From: Osmia lignaria lignaria
Lineage: Eukaryota > Arthropoda > Insecta > Hymenoptera > Megachilidae
DNA length: 64,000 bases
Assembly: GCF_051020975.1 (NCBI RefSeq)
Contig: NW_027478173.1
Span: 1,550,001-1,614,000 of the forward strand
Direction of reading: 5' to 3'
A program made the position numbers and the translations under genes. The notes beneath the pieces are model-generated. The model did not search any database and had not been told where the DNA came from. It saw only the letters and a list, made by a program, of their open reading frames with translations. Shown here one piece after another: positions 40,501 through 54,000 of this stretch (positions are counted from its first letter, which is position 1; every line of letters starts with the position of its first letter).

Positions 40501-41090
40501 CCAACATAATAGAGGTACAGAAACACCGTGGCCTCTTTCTTTGAGATAACTCTGCACTATTGCGAGCTGCAAATGCCACTTCGAGCTTAGCTGTGCAGAA
40601 GAAGAACAACAAGAAGAAGAAATATCTCGAAATATGTCCGTCAGACCCCTTCCCCTGAGATGAATCTGCAAATATCTCGGAAACGAAGCGAGCTATGGCA
40701 AAATGTTAAGAGACCTTTTTTGTAGAGAATAATGTTTCCTACAATTTACGTTCTATGATATTTTTTGATCAGAAGCGTAGTTCTCGAGATATATCAAGAT
40801 ATTTAAAAGTTCCGAAGCCGCACCAACATAATAGAGATACAGAAACACCGTGGCCCCTTTCTTTGAGATAACTCTGCACTAGTGCGAGCCGCAAATGCCA
40901 CTTCCAGCTTAGCTGTGCAGAAGAAGAACAACAAGAAGAAGAAATATCTCGAAATATGTCCGTCAGGCCCCTTCCCTTGAGATAAATCTGCAAATATCTC
41001 GGAAAGGAGGAGAGCTATGGCAAAATGTTAAGAGACCTTTTTTGTAGAGAATTATGTTTCCTACAATTTATGTTCTATGATATTTTTTGA
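37549..41090 (+). repeat. Expanded dimeric stretch (5.5 x 644 bp)
   Basis: Eleven monomers alternate strictly between an M type (AGTGCGAGCCG, AAATATGC at the end) and an S type (GAGGTACAG, GCCTCTTTC, CTTCGAGC, CCCTGAGATGAATC). Two S copies (37,871 and 39,159) carry the linked sub-variant TTAGCAGTGCAG with AACAACAACAAG and AAACCAAGCG. The matching stretches at 17,587-20,484 and 22,094-24,991 have nine monomers and the S variants in a different order, so this stretch gained one dimer net after the super-block duplicated. Confidence 0.87.
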
Positions 41091-43343
41091 TCAGAAGCGT
41101 GGTTTTCGAGATATATCGAGATATTTAAAAGTTCCGAAGCCGCACCAACATAATAGAGGTACAGAAACACCGTGGCCTCTTTCTTTGAGATAACTCTGCA
41201 CTATTGCGAGCTGCAAATGCCACTTCCAGCTTAGCTGTGCAGAAGAAGAACAACAAGAAGAAGAAATATCTCGAAATATGTCCGTCAGGCCCTTCCCTTG
41301 AGATAAATATGCAAATATCTCGGAAACGAAGCGAGCTATGCCAAAATGTTAAGAGACCTTTTTTGTAGAGAATTAAGTTTCCTACTTTTTATGTTCTATG
41401 ATATTTTTCGATCAGATGCGTAGTTCTCGAGATATATCAAGATATTTAAAAGTTCCGAAGCCGCACCAACATAATAGAGATACAGAAACACCGTGGCCCC
41501 TTTCTTTGAGATAACTCTGCACTAGTGCGAGCGGCAAATGCCACTTCCAGCTTAGCTGTGCAGAAGAAGAACAACAAGAAGAAGAAATATTTCGAAATAT
41601 GTCCGTCAGGCCACTTCCCTTGAGATAAATATGCAAATATCTCGGAAACGAAGCGAGCTATGGCAAAATGTTAAGAGACCGTTGTTGTAGAGAATTAAGT
41701 TTCCTACTTTTTATGTTCAATGATATTTTTTGATCAGATGCGTAGTTCTCGAGATATATCAAGATATTTAAAAGTTCCGAAGCTGCACCAACATAATGGA
41801 GGTACAGAAACACCGTGGCCTCTTTCTTTGAGATAACTCTGCACTATTGCGAGCTGCAAATGCCACTTCGAGCTTAGCTGTGCAGAAGAAGAACAACAAG
41901 AAGAAGAAATATCTCGAAATATGTCCGTCAGGCCCCTTCCCTTGAGATAAATATGCAAATATCTCGGAAACGAAGCGAGCTATGGCAAAATGTTAAGAGA
42001 CCGTTGTTGTAGAGAATTAAGTTTCCTACTTTTTATGTTCTATGATATTTTTTGATGAGACGCGTAGTTCTCGAGATATATCAAGATATTTAAAAGTTCC
42101 GATGCCGCACCAACATAATAGAGATACAGAAACACCGTGGCCCCTTTCTTTGAGATAACTCTGCACTATTGCGAGCTGCAAATGCCACTTCCAGCTTAGC
42201 TGTGCAGAAGAAGAACAACAAGAAGAAGAAATATCTCGAAATATGTCCGTCAGGCCCCTTCCCTTGAGATAAATCTGCAAATATCTCGGAAAGGAGGAGA
42301 GCTATGGCAAAATGTTAAGAGACCTTTTTTGTAGAGAATTATGTTTCCTACAATTTATGTTCTATGATATTTTTTGATCAGAAGCGTGGTTTTCGAGATA
42401 TATCGAGATATTTAAAAGTTCCGAAGCCGCACCAACATAATAGAGGTACAGAAACACCGTGGCCTCTTTCTTTGAGATAACTCTGCACTATTGCGAGCTG
42501 CAAATGCCACTTCCAGCTTAGCTGTGCAGAAGAAGAACAACAAGAAGAAGAAATATCTCGAAATATGTCCGTCAGGCCCCTTCCCTTGAGATAAATATGC
42601 AAATATCTCGGAAACGAAGCGAGCTATGGCAAAATGTTAAGAGACCTTTTTTGTAGAGAATTAAGTTTCCTACTTTTTACGTTCGACGATATTTTTTGAT
42701 CAGATGCGTAGTTCTCGAGATATATCAAGATATTTAAAAGTTCCGAAGCTGCACCAACATAATAGAGGTACAGAAACACCGTGGCCTCTTTCTTTGAGAT
42801 AACTCTGCACGATTGCGAGCTGCAAATGCCACTTCGAGCTTAGCTGTGCAGAAGAAGAACAACAAGAAGAAGAAATATCTCGAAATATGTCCGTCAGACC
42901 CCTTCCCCTGTGATGAATCTGCAAATATCTCGGAAACGAAGCGAGCTATGGCAAAATGTTGAGAGACCCTTTTTGTAGAGAATAATGTTTCCTACAATTT
43001 ACGTTCTATGATATTTTTTGATCAGAAGCGTAGTTCTCGAGATATATCAAGATATTTAAAAGTTCCGAAGCCGCACCAACATAATAGAGATACAGAAACA
43101 CCGTGGCCCCTTTCTTTGAGATAACTCTGCACTAGTGCGAGCCGCAAATGCCACTTCCAGCTTAGCTGTGCAGAAGAAGAACAACAAGAAGAAGAAATAT
43201 CTCGAAATATGTCCGTCAGGCCCCTTCCCTTGAGATAAATATGCAAATATCTCGGAAACGAAGCGAGCTATGGCAAAATGTTAAGAGACCTTTTTTGTAG
43301 AGAATTAAGTTTCCTACTTTTTATGTTCGATGATATTTTTTGA

Positions 43344-43665
43344 TCAGATGCGTAGTTCTCGAGATATATCAAGATATTTAAAAGTTCCGAAGCCGCACCA
43401 ACATAATAGAGATACAGAAACACCGTGGCCCCTTTCTTTGAGATAACTCTGCACTATTGCGAGCTGCAAATGCCACTTTGAGCTTAGCAGTGCAGAAGAA
43501 GAACAACAACAAGAAGAAATATCTCGAAATATGTCCGTCAGACCCCTTCCCCTGAGATGAATCTGCAAATATCTCGGAAACCAAGCGAGCTATGGCAAAA
43601 TGTTAAGAGACCTTTTTTGTAGAGAATAATGTTTCCTACAATTTACGTTCTATGATATTTTTTGA
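43344..43665 (+). repeat. Monomer with a short converted tract
   Basis: Its counterpart 27,245 is an S-type copy with CTGCACC, GAGGTACAG and GCCTCTTTC. Here the same three sites, all between about 43,392 and 43,432, read CCGCACC, GAGATACAG and GCCCCTTTC. The rest keeps the S sub-variant marks (TTTGAGCTTAGCAG, AACAACAACAAG, CCCTGAGATGAATC, AAACCAAGCG). A tract replaced from a neighbouring type with both sides retained is the signature of gene conversion. Confidence 0.85.
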
Positions 43666-44631
43666 TCAGAAGCGTAGTTCTCGAGATATATCAAGATATT
43701 TAAAAGTTCCGAAGCCGCACCAACATAATAGAGATACAGAAACACCGTGGCCCCTTTCTTTGAGATAACTCTGCACTAGTGCGAGCCGCAAATGCCACTT
43801 CCAGCTTAGCTGTGCAGAAGAAGAACAACAAGAAGAAGAAATATCTCGAAATATGTCCGTCAGGCCCCTTCCCTTGAGATAAATATGCAAATATCTCGGA
43901 AACGAAGCGAGCTATGGCAAAATGCTAAGAGACCTTTTTTGTAGAGAATTAAGTTTCCTACTTTTTATGTTCTATGATATTTTTTGATCAGATGCGTAGT
44001 TCTCGAGATATATCAAGATATTTAAAAGTTCCGAAGCCGCACCAACATAATAGAGATACAGAAACACCGTGGCCCCTTTCTTTGAGATAACTCTGCACTA
44101 GTGCGAGCCGCAAATGCCACTTCCAGCTTAGCTGTGCAGAAGAAGAACAACAAGAAGAAGAAATATCTCGAAATATGTCCGTCAGGCCCCTTCCCTTGAG
44201 ATAAATCTGCAAATATCTCGGAAACGAAGCGAGCTATGGCAAAATGTTAAGAGACCTTTTTTGTAGAGAATTAAGTTTCCTACTTTTTATGTTCTATGAT
44301 ATTTTTTGATCAGATGCGTAGTTCTCGAGATATATCAAGATATTTAAAAGTTCCGAAGCCGCATCAACATAATAGAGATACAGAAACACCGTGGCCCCTT
44401 TCTTTGAAATAACTCTGCACTATTGCGAGCTGGAAATGCCACTTCCAGTTTAGCTGTGCAGAAGAAGAACAACAAGAAGAAGAAATATCTCGAAATATGT
44501 CCGTTAGGCCCCTTCCCTTGAGATAAATCTGCAAATATCTCGGAAACGAAGCGAGCTATGGCAAAATGTTAAGAGACCTTTTTTGTAGAGAATTAAGTTT
44601 CCTACTTTTTATGTTCTATGATATTTTTTGA

Positions 44632-44953
44632 TCAGAAGCGTAGTTTTCGAGATATATCGAGATATTTAAAAGTTCCGAAGCCGCACCAACATAATAGAGA
44701 TACAGAAACACCGTGGCCCCTTTCTTTGAGATAACTCTGCACTAGTGCGAGCCGCAAATGCCACTTCCAACTTAGCTGTGCAGAAGAAGAACAACAAGAA
44801 GAAGAAATATCTCGAAATATGTCCGTCAGGCCCCTTCCCTTGAGATAAATCTGCAAATATCTCGGAAACGAAGAGAGCTATGGCAAAATGTTTAGAGACC
44901 TTTTTTGTAGAGAATTAGGTTTCCTACTTTTTATGTTCTATGATATTTTTTGA
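44632..44953 (+). repeat. Hybrid monomer marking a two-monomer loss
   Basis: The left part carries CTTCCAACTTAG like 28,533 (offset 16,099). The right part carries CGTCAGG, GAAGAGAGC, GTTTAGAGACC and ATTAGGTTTCC like 29,177 (offset 15,455). The switch lies between about 44,771 and 44,826. Relative to copy 1, exactly 644 bp are missing and the array phase is kept. Confidence 0.86.
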
Positions 44954-45275
44954 TCAGATGCGCAGTTCTCGAGATATATCAAGATATTTAAAAGTTCCGA
45001 AGCCGCACCAACATAATAGAGATACAGAAACACCGTGGCCCCTTTCTTTGAGATAACTCTGCACTAGTGCGAGCCGCAAATGCCACTTCCAGCTTAGCTG
45101 TGCAGAAGAAGAACAACAAGAAGAAGAAATATCTCGAAATATGTCCGTCAGGCCCCTTCCCTTGAGATAAATCTGCAAATATCTCGGAAACGAAGCGAGC
45201 TATGGCAAAATGTTAAGAGACATTTTTGGAAGAGAATTCAGTTTCCTACTTTTTATGTTCTATGATATTTTTTGA

Positions 45276-48200
45276 TCAGATGCGTAGTTCTCGAGATATA
45301 TCAAGATATTTAAAAGTTCCGAAGCCGCACCAACATAATAGAGATACAGAAACACCGTGGCCCCTTTCTTTGAGATAACTCTGCACTATTGCGAGCTGGA
45401 AATGCCACTTCCAGTTTAGCTGTGCAGAAGAAGAACATCAAGAAGAAGAAATATCTCGAAATATGTCCGTTAGGCCCCTTCCCTTGAGATAAATCTGCAA
45501 ATATCTCGGAAACGAAGCGAGCTATGGCAAAATGGTAAGAGACCTTTTTTGTAGAGAATTAAGTTTCCTACTTTTTATGTTCTATGATATTTTTTGATCA
45601 GATGCGCAGTTCTCGAGATATATCAAGATATTTAAAAGTTCCGAAGCCGCACCAACATAATAGAGATACAGAAACACCGTGGCCCCTTTCTTTGAGATAA
45701 CTCTGCACTATTGCGAGCTGGAAATGCCACTTCCAGTTTAGCTGTGCAGAAGAAGAACAACAAGAAGAAGAAATATCTCGAAATATGTCCGTTAGGCCCC
45801 TTCCCTTGAGATAAATCTGCAAATATCTCGGAAACGAAGCGAGCTATGGCAAAATGTTAAGAGACTTTTTTTGTAGAGAATTAAGTTTCCTACTTTTTAT
45901 GTTCTATGATATTTTTTGGTCAGACGCGTAGTTCTCGAGATATATCAAGATATTTAAAAGTTCCGAAGCCGCACCAACATAATAGAGATACAGAAACACC
46001 GTGGCCCCTTTCTTTGAGATAACTCTGCACTATTGCGAGCTGCAAATGCCACTTCCAGCTTAGCTGTGCAGAGGAAGAACAACAAGAAGAAGAAATATCT
46101 CGAAATATGTCCGTCAGGCCAGTTCCTTTGAGTTGAATCTGCAAATATCTCGGAAACGAAGCGAGCTATGGCAAAATGTTAAGAGACGTTTTTTGTAGAG
46201 AATTATGTTTCCTACAATTTATGTTCTATGATATTTTTTGATCAGAAGCGTAGTTTTCGAGATATATCGAGATATTTAAAAGTTCCGAAGACGCACCAAC
46301 ATAATAGAGATACAGAAACACCGTGGCCCCTTTCTTTGAGATAACTGTGCACTAGTGCGAGCCGCAAATGCCACTTCCAGCTTAGCTGTGCAGAAGAAGA
46401 ACAACAAGAAGAAGAAATATCTCGAAATATGTCCGTCAGGCCCCTTCCCTTGAGATATATCTGCAAATATCTCGGAAACGAAGCGAGCTATGGCAAAATG
46501 TTAAGAGACAGTTTTTGTAGAGAATTAAGTTTCCTACTTTTTATGTTCTATGATATTTTTTGATCAGACGAGTAGTTCTCGAGATATATCAAGATATTTA
46601 AAAGTTCCGAAGCCGCACCAACATAATAGAGATACAGAAACACCGTGGCCCCTTTCTTTGAGATAACTCTGCTCTATTGCGAGCTGCAAATGCCACTTCC
46701 AGCTTAGCTGTGCAGAAGAAGAACAACAAGAAGAAGAAATATCTCGAAATATGTCCGTCAGGCCCCTTCCCTTGAGATAAATCTGCAAATATCTCGGAAA
46801 CGAAGAGAGCTATGGCAAAATGTTTAGAGACCTTTCTTGTAGAGAATTAAGTTTCCTACTTTTCATGTTCTATGATATTTTTTGATCAGATGCGTAGTTC
46901 TCGAGATATATCAAGGTATTTAAAAGTTCCGAAGCCGCACCAACATAATAGAGATACAGAAACACCGTGGTCCCTTTCTTTGAGATAACTCTGCACTATT
47001 GCGAGCTGTAAGTGCCACTTCCAGCTTAGCTGTGCAGAAGAAGAACAACAAGAAGAAGAAATATCTCGAAATATGTCCGTCAGGCCCTTTCCCTTGAGAT
47101 AAATCTGCAAATATCTCGGAAACGAAGCGAGCTATGGCAAAATGTTAAGAGACCTTTTTTGTAGAGAATTAAGTTTCCTACTTTTTATGTTCTATGATAT
47201 TTTTTGATCAGATGCGCAGTTCTCGAGATATATCAAGATATTTAAAAGTTCCGAAGCCGCACCAACATAATAGAGATACAGAAACACCGTGGCCCCTTTC
47301 TTTGAGATAACTCTGCACTATTGCGAGCTGGAAATGCCACTTCCAGTTTAGCTGTGCAGAAGAAGAACAACAAGAAGAAGAAATATCTCCAAATATGTCC
47401 GTTAGGCCCCTTCCCTTGAGATAAATCTGCAAATATCTCGGAAACGAAGCGAGCTATGGCAAAATGTTAAGAGACCTTTTTTGTAGAGAATTAAGTTTCC
47501 TACTTTTTATGTTCTATGATATTTTTTGATCAGAAGCGTAGTTTTCGAGATATATCGAGATATTTAAAAGTTCCGAAGCCGCACCAACATAATAGAGATA
47601 CAGAAACACCGTGGCCCCTTTCTTTGAGATAACTCTGCACTATTGCGAGCTGGAAATGCCACTTCCAGTTTAGCTGTGCAGAAGAAGAACATCAAGAAGA
47701 AGAAATATCTCGAAATATGTCCGTTAGGCCCCTTCCCTTGAGATAAATCTGCAAATATCTCGGAAACGAAGCGAGCTATGGCAAAATGTTAAGAGACCTT
47801 TTTTGTAGAGAATTAAGTTTCCTACTTTTTATGTTCTATGATATTTTTTGATCAGAAGCGTAGTTTTCGAGATATATCGAGATATTTAAAAGTTCCGAAG
47901 CCGCACCAACATAATAGAGATACAGAAACACCGTGGCCCCTTTCTTTGAGATAACTCTGCACTAGTGCGAGCCGCAAATGCCACTTCCAGCTTAGCTGTG
48001 CAGAAGAAGAACAACAAGAAGAAGAAATATCTCGAAATATGTCCGTCAGGCCCCTTCCCTTGAGATAAATATGCAAATATCTCGGAAACGAAGCGAGCTA
48101 TGGCAAAATGTTAAGAGACCTTTTTTGTAGAGAATTAAGTTTCCTACTTTTTATGTTCTATGATATTTTTTGATCAGATGCGTAGTTCTCGAGATATATC

Positions 48201-51071
48201 AAGATATTTAAAAGTTCCGAAGCCGCACCAACATAATAGAGATACAGAAACACCGTGGCCCCTTTCTTTGAGATAACTCTGCACTATTGCGAGCTGGAAA
48301 TGCCACTTCCAGTTTAGCTGTGCAGAAGAAGAACATCAAGAAGAAGAAATATCTCGAAATATGTCCGTTAGGCCCCTTCCCTTGAGATAAATCTGCAAAT
48401 ATCTCGGAAACGAAGCGAGCTATGGCAAAATGGTAAGAGACCTTTTTTGTAGAGAATTAAGTTTCCTACTTTTTATGTTCTATGATATTTTTTGATCAGA
48501 TGCGCAGTTCTCGAGATATATCAAGATATTTAAAAGTTCCGAAGCCGCACCAACATAATAGAGATACAGAAACACCGTGGCCCCTTTCTTTGAGATAACT
48601 CTGCACTATTGCGAGCTGGAAATGCCACTTCCAGTTTAGCTGTGCAGAAGAAGAACAACAAGAAGAAGAAATATCTCGAAATATGTCCGTTAGGCCCCTT
48701 CCCTTGAGATAAATCTGCAAATATCTCGGAAACGAAGCGAGCTATGGCAAAATGTTAAGAGACTTTTTTTGTAGAGAATTAAGTTTCCTACTTTTTATGT
48801 TCTATGATATTTTTTGGTCAGACGCGTAGTTCTCGAGATATATCAAGATATTTAAAAGTTCCGAAGCCGCACCAACATAATAGAGATACAGAAACACCGT
48901 GGCCCCTTTCTTTGAGATAACTCTGCACTATTGCGAGCTGCAAATGCCACTTCCAGCTTAGCTGTGCAGAGGAAGAACAACAAGAAGAAGAAATATCTCG
49001 AAATATGTCCGTCAGGCCAGTTCCTTTGAGTTGAATCTGCAAATATCTCGGAAACGAAGCGAGCTATGGCAAAATGTTAAGAGACGTTTTTTGTAGAGAA
49101 TTATGTTTCCTACAATTTATGTTCTATGATATTTTTTGATCAGAAGCGTAGTTTTCGAGATATATCGAGATATTTAAAAGTTCCGAAGACGCACCAACAT
49201 AATAGAGATACAGAAACACCGTGGCCCCTTTCTTTGAGATAACTGTGCACTAGTGCGAGCCGCAAATGCCACTTCCAGCTTAGCTGTGCAGAAGAAGAAC
49301 AACAAGAAGAAGAAATATCTCGAAATATGTCCGTCAGGCCCCTTCCCTTGAGATATATCTGCAAATATCTCGGAAACGAAGCGAGCTATGGCAAAATGTT
49401 AAGAGACAGTTTTTGTAGAGAATTAAGTTTCCTACTTTTTATGTTCTATGATATTTTTTGATCAGACGAGTAGTTCTCGAGATATATCAAGATATTTAAA
49501 AGTTCCGAAGCCGCACCAACATAATAGAGATACAGAAACACCGTGGCCCCTTTCTTTGAGATAACTCTGCTCTATTGCGAGCTGCAAATGCCACTTCCAG
49601 CTTAGCTGTGCAGAAGAAGAACAACAAGAAGAAGAAATATCTCGAAATATGTCCGTCAGGCCCCTTCCCTTGAGATAAATCTGCAAATATCTCGGAAACG
49701 AAGAGAGCTATGGCAAAATGTTTAGAGACCTTTCTTGTAGAGAATTAAGTTTCCTACTTTTCATGTTCTATGATATTTTTTGATCAGATGCGTAGTTCTC
49801 GAGATATATCAAGGTATTTAAAAGTTCCGAAGCCGCACCAACATAATAGAGATACAGAAACACCGTGGTCCCTTTCTTTGAGATAACTCTGCACTATTGC
49901 GAGCTGTAAGTGCCACTTCCAGCTTAGCTGTGCAGAAGAAGAACAACAAGAAGAAGAAATATCTCGAAATATGTCCGTCAGGCCCTTTCCCTTGAGATAA
50001 ATCTGCAAATATCTCGGAAACGAAGCGAGCTATGGCAAAATGTTAAGAGACCTTTTTTGTAGAGAATTAAGTTTCCTACTTTTTATGTTCTATGATATTT
50101 TTTGATCAGATGCGCAGTTCTCGAGATATATCAAGATATTTAAAAGTTCCGAAGCCGCACCAACATAATAGAGATACAGAAACACCGTGGCCCCTTTCTT
50201 TGAGATAACTCTGCACTATTGCGAGCTGGAAATGCCACTTCCAGTTTAGCTGTGCAGAAGAAGAACAACAAGAAGAAGAAATATCTCCAAATATGTCCGT
50301 TAGGCCCCTTCCCTTGAGATAAATCTGCAAATATCTCGGAAACGAAGCGAGCTATGGCAAAATGTTAAGAGACCTTTTTTGTAGAGAATTAAGTTTCCTA
50401 CTTTTTATGTTCTATGATATTTTTTGATCAGAAGCGTAGTTTTCGAGATATATCGAGATATTTAAAAGTTCCGAAGCCGCACCAACATAATAGAGATACA
50501 GAAACACCGTGGCCCCTTTCTTTGAGATAACTCTGCACTATTGCGAGCTGGAAATGCCACTTCCAGTTTAGCTGTGCAGAAGAAGAACATCAAGAAGAAG
50601 AAATATCTCGAAATATGTCCGTTAGGCCCCTTCCCTTGAGATAAATCTGCAAATATCTCGGAAACGAAGCGAGCTATGGCAAAATGTTAAGAGACCTTTT
50701 TTGTAGAGAATTAAGTTTCCTACTTTTTATGTTCTATGATATTTTTTGATCAGAAGCGTAGTTTTCGAGATATATCGAGATATTTAAAAGTTCCGAAGCC
50801 GCACCAACATAATAGAGATACAGAAACACCGTGGCCCCTTTCTTTGAGATAACTCTGCACTAGTGCGAGCCGCAAATGCCACTTCCAGCTTAGCTGTGCA
50901 GAAGAAGAACAACAAGAAGAAGAAATATCTCGAAATATGTCCGTCAGGCCCCTTCCCTTGAGATAAATATGCAAATATCTCGGAAACGAAGCGAGCTATG
51001 GCAAAATGTTAAGAGACCTTTTTTGTAGAGAATTAAGTTTCCTACTTTTTATGTTCTATGATATTTTTTGA
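45276..51071 (+). repeat. Tandem 9-monomer higher-order unit (2 x 2,898 bp)
   Basis: Monomers 45,276-48,173 repeat at 48,174-51,071 with an offset of 2,898 bp. Both copies share ATGGTAAGAG, GGTCAGACGCG, AGTTCCTTTGAGTTG, GAAGACGCACC, GACGAGTAG, TGGTCCC/GTAAGTGCC, ATCTCCAAATATG and a second AACATCAAG monomer. ATCAAGGTATTT at 46,914 and 49,812 is shared by both copies but absent from the related monomer at 31,431 (ATCAAGATATTT). It therefore arose after the super-block duplicated and before the 9-monomer unit did. Confidence 0.92.
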
Positions 51072-54000
51072 TCAGATGCGTAGTTCTCGAGATATATCAA
51101 GATATTTAAAAGTTCCGAAGCCGCACCAACATAATAGAGATACAGAAACACCGTGGCCCCTTTCTTTGAGATAACTCTGCACTATTGCGAGCTGGAAATG
51201 CCACTTCCAGTTTAGCTGTGCAGAAGAAGAACATCAAGAAGAAGAAATATCTCGAAATATGTCCGTTAGGCCCCTTCCCTTGAGATAAATCTGCAAATAT
51301 CTCGGAAACGAAGCGAGCTATGGCAAAATGTTAAGAGACCTTTTTTGTAGAGAATTAAGTTTTCTACTTTTTATGTTCTATGATATTTTTTGATCAGAAG
51401 CGTAGTTTTCGAGATATATCGAGATATTTAAAAGTTCCGAAGCCGCACCAACATAATAGAGATACAGAAACACCGTGGCCCCTTTCTTTGAGATAACTCT
51501 GCACTAGCGCGAGCCGCAAATGCCACTTCCAGCTTAGCTGTGCAGAAGAAGAACAACAAGAAGAAGAAATATCTCGAAATATGTCCGTCAGGCCCCTTCC
51601 CTTGAGATAAATATGCAAATATCTCGGAAACGAAGCGGGCTATGGCAAAATGTTAAGAGACCTTTTTTGTAGAGAATTATGTTTCCTACTTTTTATGTTC
51701 TATGATATTTTTTGGTCAGACGCGTAGTTCTCGAGATATATCAAGATATTTAAAAGTTCCGAAGCCGCACCAAAATAATAGAGATACAGAAACACCGTGG
51801 CCCCTTTCTTTGAGATAACTCTGCACTATTGCGAGCTGCAAATGCCACTTCCAGCTTAGCTGTGCAGAGGAAGAACTACAAGAAGAAGAAATATCTCGAA
51901 ATATGTCCGTCAGGCCCCTTCCCTTGAGATATATCTGCAAATATCTCGGAAACGAAGCGAGCTATGGCAAAATGTTAAGAGACCGTTTTTGTAGAGAATT
52001 ATGTTTCCTACTTTTTATGTTCTATGATATTTTTTGATCAGACGCGTAGTTCTCGAGATATATCAAGATATTTAAAAGTTCCGAAGCCGCACCAACATAA
52101 TAGAGATACAGAAACACCGTGGCCCCTTTCTTTGAGATATCTCTGCACTATTGCGAGCTGCAAATGCCACTTCCAGCTTAGCTGTGCAGAAGAAGAACAA
52201 CAAGAAGAAGAAATATCTCGAAATATGTCCGTGAGGCCCCTTCCCTTGAGATAAATCTGCAAATATCTCGGAAACGAAGCGAGCTATGGCAAAATGTTAA
52301 GAGACCTTTTTTGTAGAGAATTAAGTTTTCTACTTTTTATGTTCTATGATATTTTTTGATCAGACGCGTAGTTCTCGAGATATATCAAGATATTTAAAAG
52401 TTCCGAAGCCGCACCAAAATAATAGAGATACAGAAACACCGTGGCCCCTTTCTTTGAGATAACTCTGCACTATTGCGAGCTGCAAATGCCACTTCCAGCT
52501 TAGCTGTGCAGAGGAAGAACTACAAGAAGAAGAAATATCTCGAAATATGTCCGTCAGGCCCCTTCCCTTGAGATATATCTGCAAATATCTCGGAAACGAA
52601 GCGAGCTATGGCAAAATGTTAAGAGACCGTTTTTGTAGAGAATTATGTTTCCTACTTTTTATGTTCTATGATATTTTTTGATCAGACGCGTAGTTCTCGA
52701 GATATATCAAGATATTTAAAAGTTCCGAAGCCGCACCAACATAATAGAGATACAGAAACACCGTGGCCCCTTTCTTTGAGATATGTCTGCACTATTGCGA
52801 GCTGCAAATGCCACTTCCAGCTTAGCTGTGCAGAAGAAGAACAACAAGAAGAAGAAATATCTCGAAATATGTCCGTGAGGCCCCTTCCCTTGAGATAAAT
52901 CTGCAAATATCTCGGAAACGAAGCGAGCTATGGCAAAATGTTCAGAGACCTTATTTGTAGAGAATAAAGTTTCCTACTTTTTATGTTCTATGATATTTTT
53001 TGATCAGATGCGTAGTTCTCGAGATATATCAAGATATTTAAAAGTTCCGAAACCGCACCAACATAATAGAGATACAGAAACACCGTGGCCCCTTTCTTTG
53101 AGATAACTCTGCACTAGTGCGAGCCGCAAATGCCACTTCCAACTTAGCTGTGCAGAAGAAGAACAACAAGAAGAAGAAATATCTCGAAATATGTCCGTTA
53201 GGCCCCTTCCCTGGAGATAAATTTGCAAATATCTCGGAAACGAAGCGAGCTATGGCAAAATGTTAAGAGACCTTTTTTGTAGAGAATTAAGTTTCCTACT
53301 TTTTATGTTGTATGATATTTTTTGATCAGATGCGTAGTTCTCGAGATATATCAAGATATTTAAAAGTTCCGAAGCCACACCAACATAATAGAGATACAGA
53401 AACACCGTGGTCCCTTTCTTTGAGATAACTCTGCACTATTGCGAGCTGTAAGTGCCACTTCCAGCTTAGCTGTGCAGAAGAAGAACAACAAGAAGAAGAA
53501 ATATCTCGAAATATGTCCGTCAGGCCCTTTCCCTTGAGATAAATCTGCAAATATCTCGGAAACGAAGCGAGCTATGGCAAAATGTTAAGAGACCTTTTTT
53601 GTAGAGAATTAAGTTTCCTACTTTTTATGTTCTATGATATTTTTTGATCAGATGCGCAGTTCTCGAGATATATCAAGATATTTAAAAGTTCCGAAGCCGC
53701 ACCAACATAATAGAGATACAGAAACACCGTGGCCCCTTTCTTTGAGATAACTCTGCACTATTGCGAGCTGGAAATGCCACTTCCAGTTTAGCTGTGCAGA
53801 AGAAGAACAACAAGAAGAAGAAATATCTCCAAATATGTCCGTTAGGCCCCTTCCCTTGAGATAAATCTGCAAATATCTCGGAAACGAAGCGAGCTATGGC
53901 AAAATGTTAAGAGACCTTTTTTGTAGAGAATTAAGTTTCCTACTTTTTATGTTCTATGATATTTTTTGATCAGAAGCGTAGTTTTCGAGATATATCGAGA

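Larger units (their letters stand above)
34380..49190 (+). repeat. Super-block, copy 2 (contracted to 46 monomers, about 14.8 kb)
   Basis: The monomer order follows copy 1, but the offset changes stepwise: 19,318, then 19,962, 19,318, 20,606, 16,099, 15,455 and 14,811 bp. In monomers the changes are +2, -2, +4, -14, -2 and -2. The large step is replacement of two 14-monomer units by one. The right limit is where the equivalent of the junction monomer (49,140) would end copy 1; it is approximate because a 9-monomer duplication overlaps it. Confidence 0.82.
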
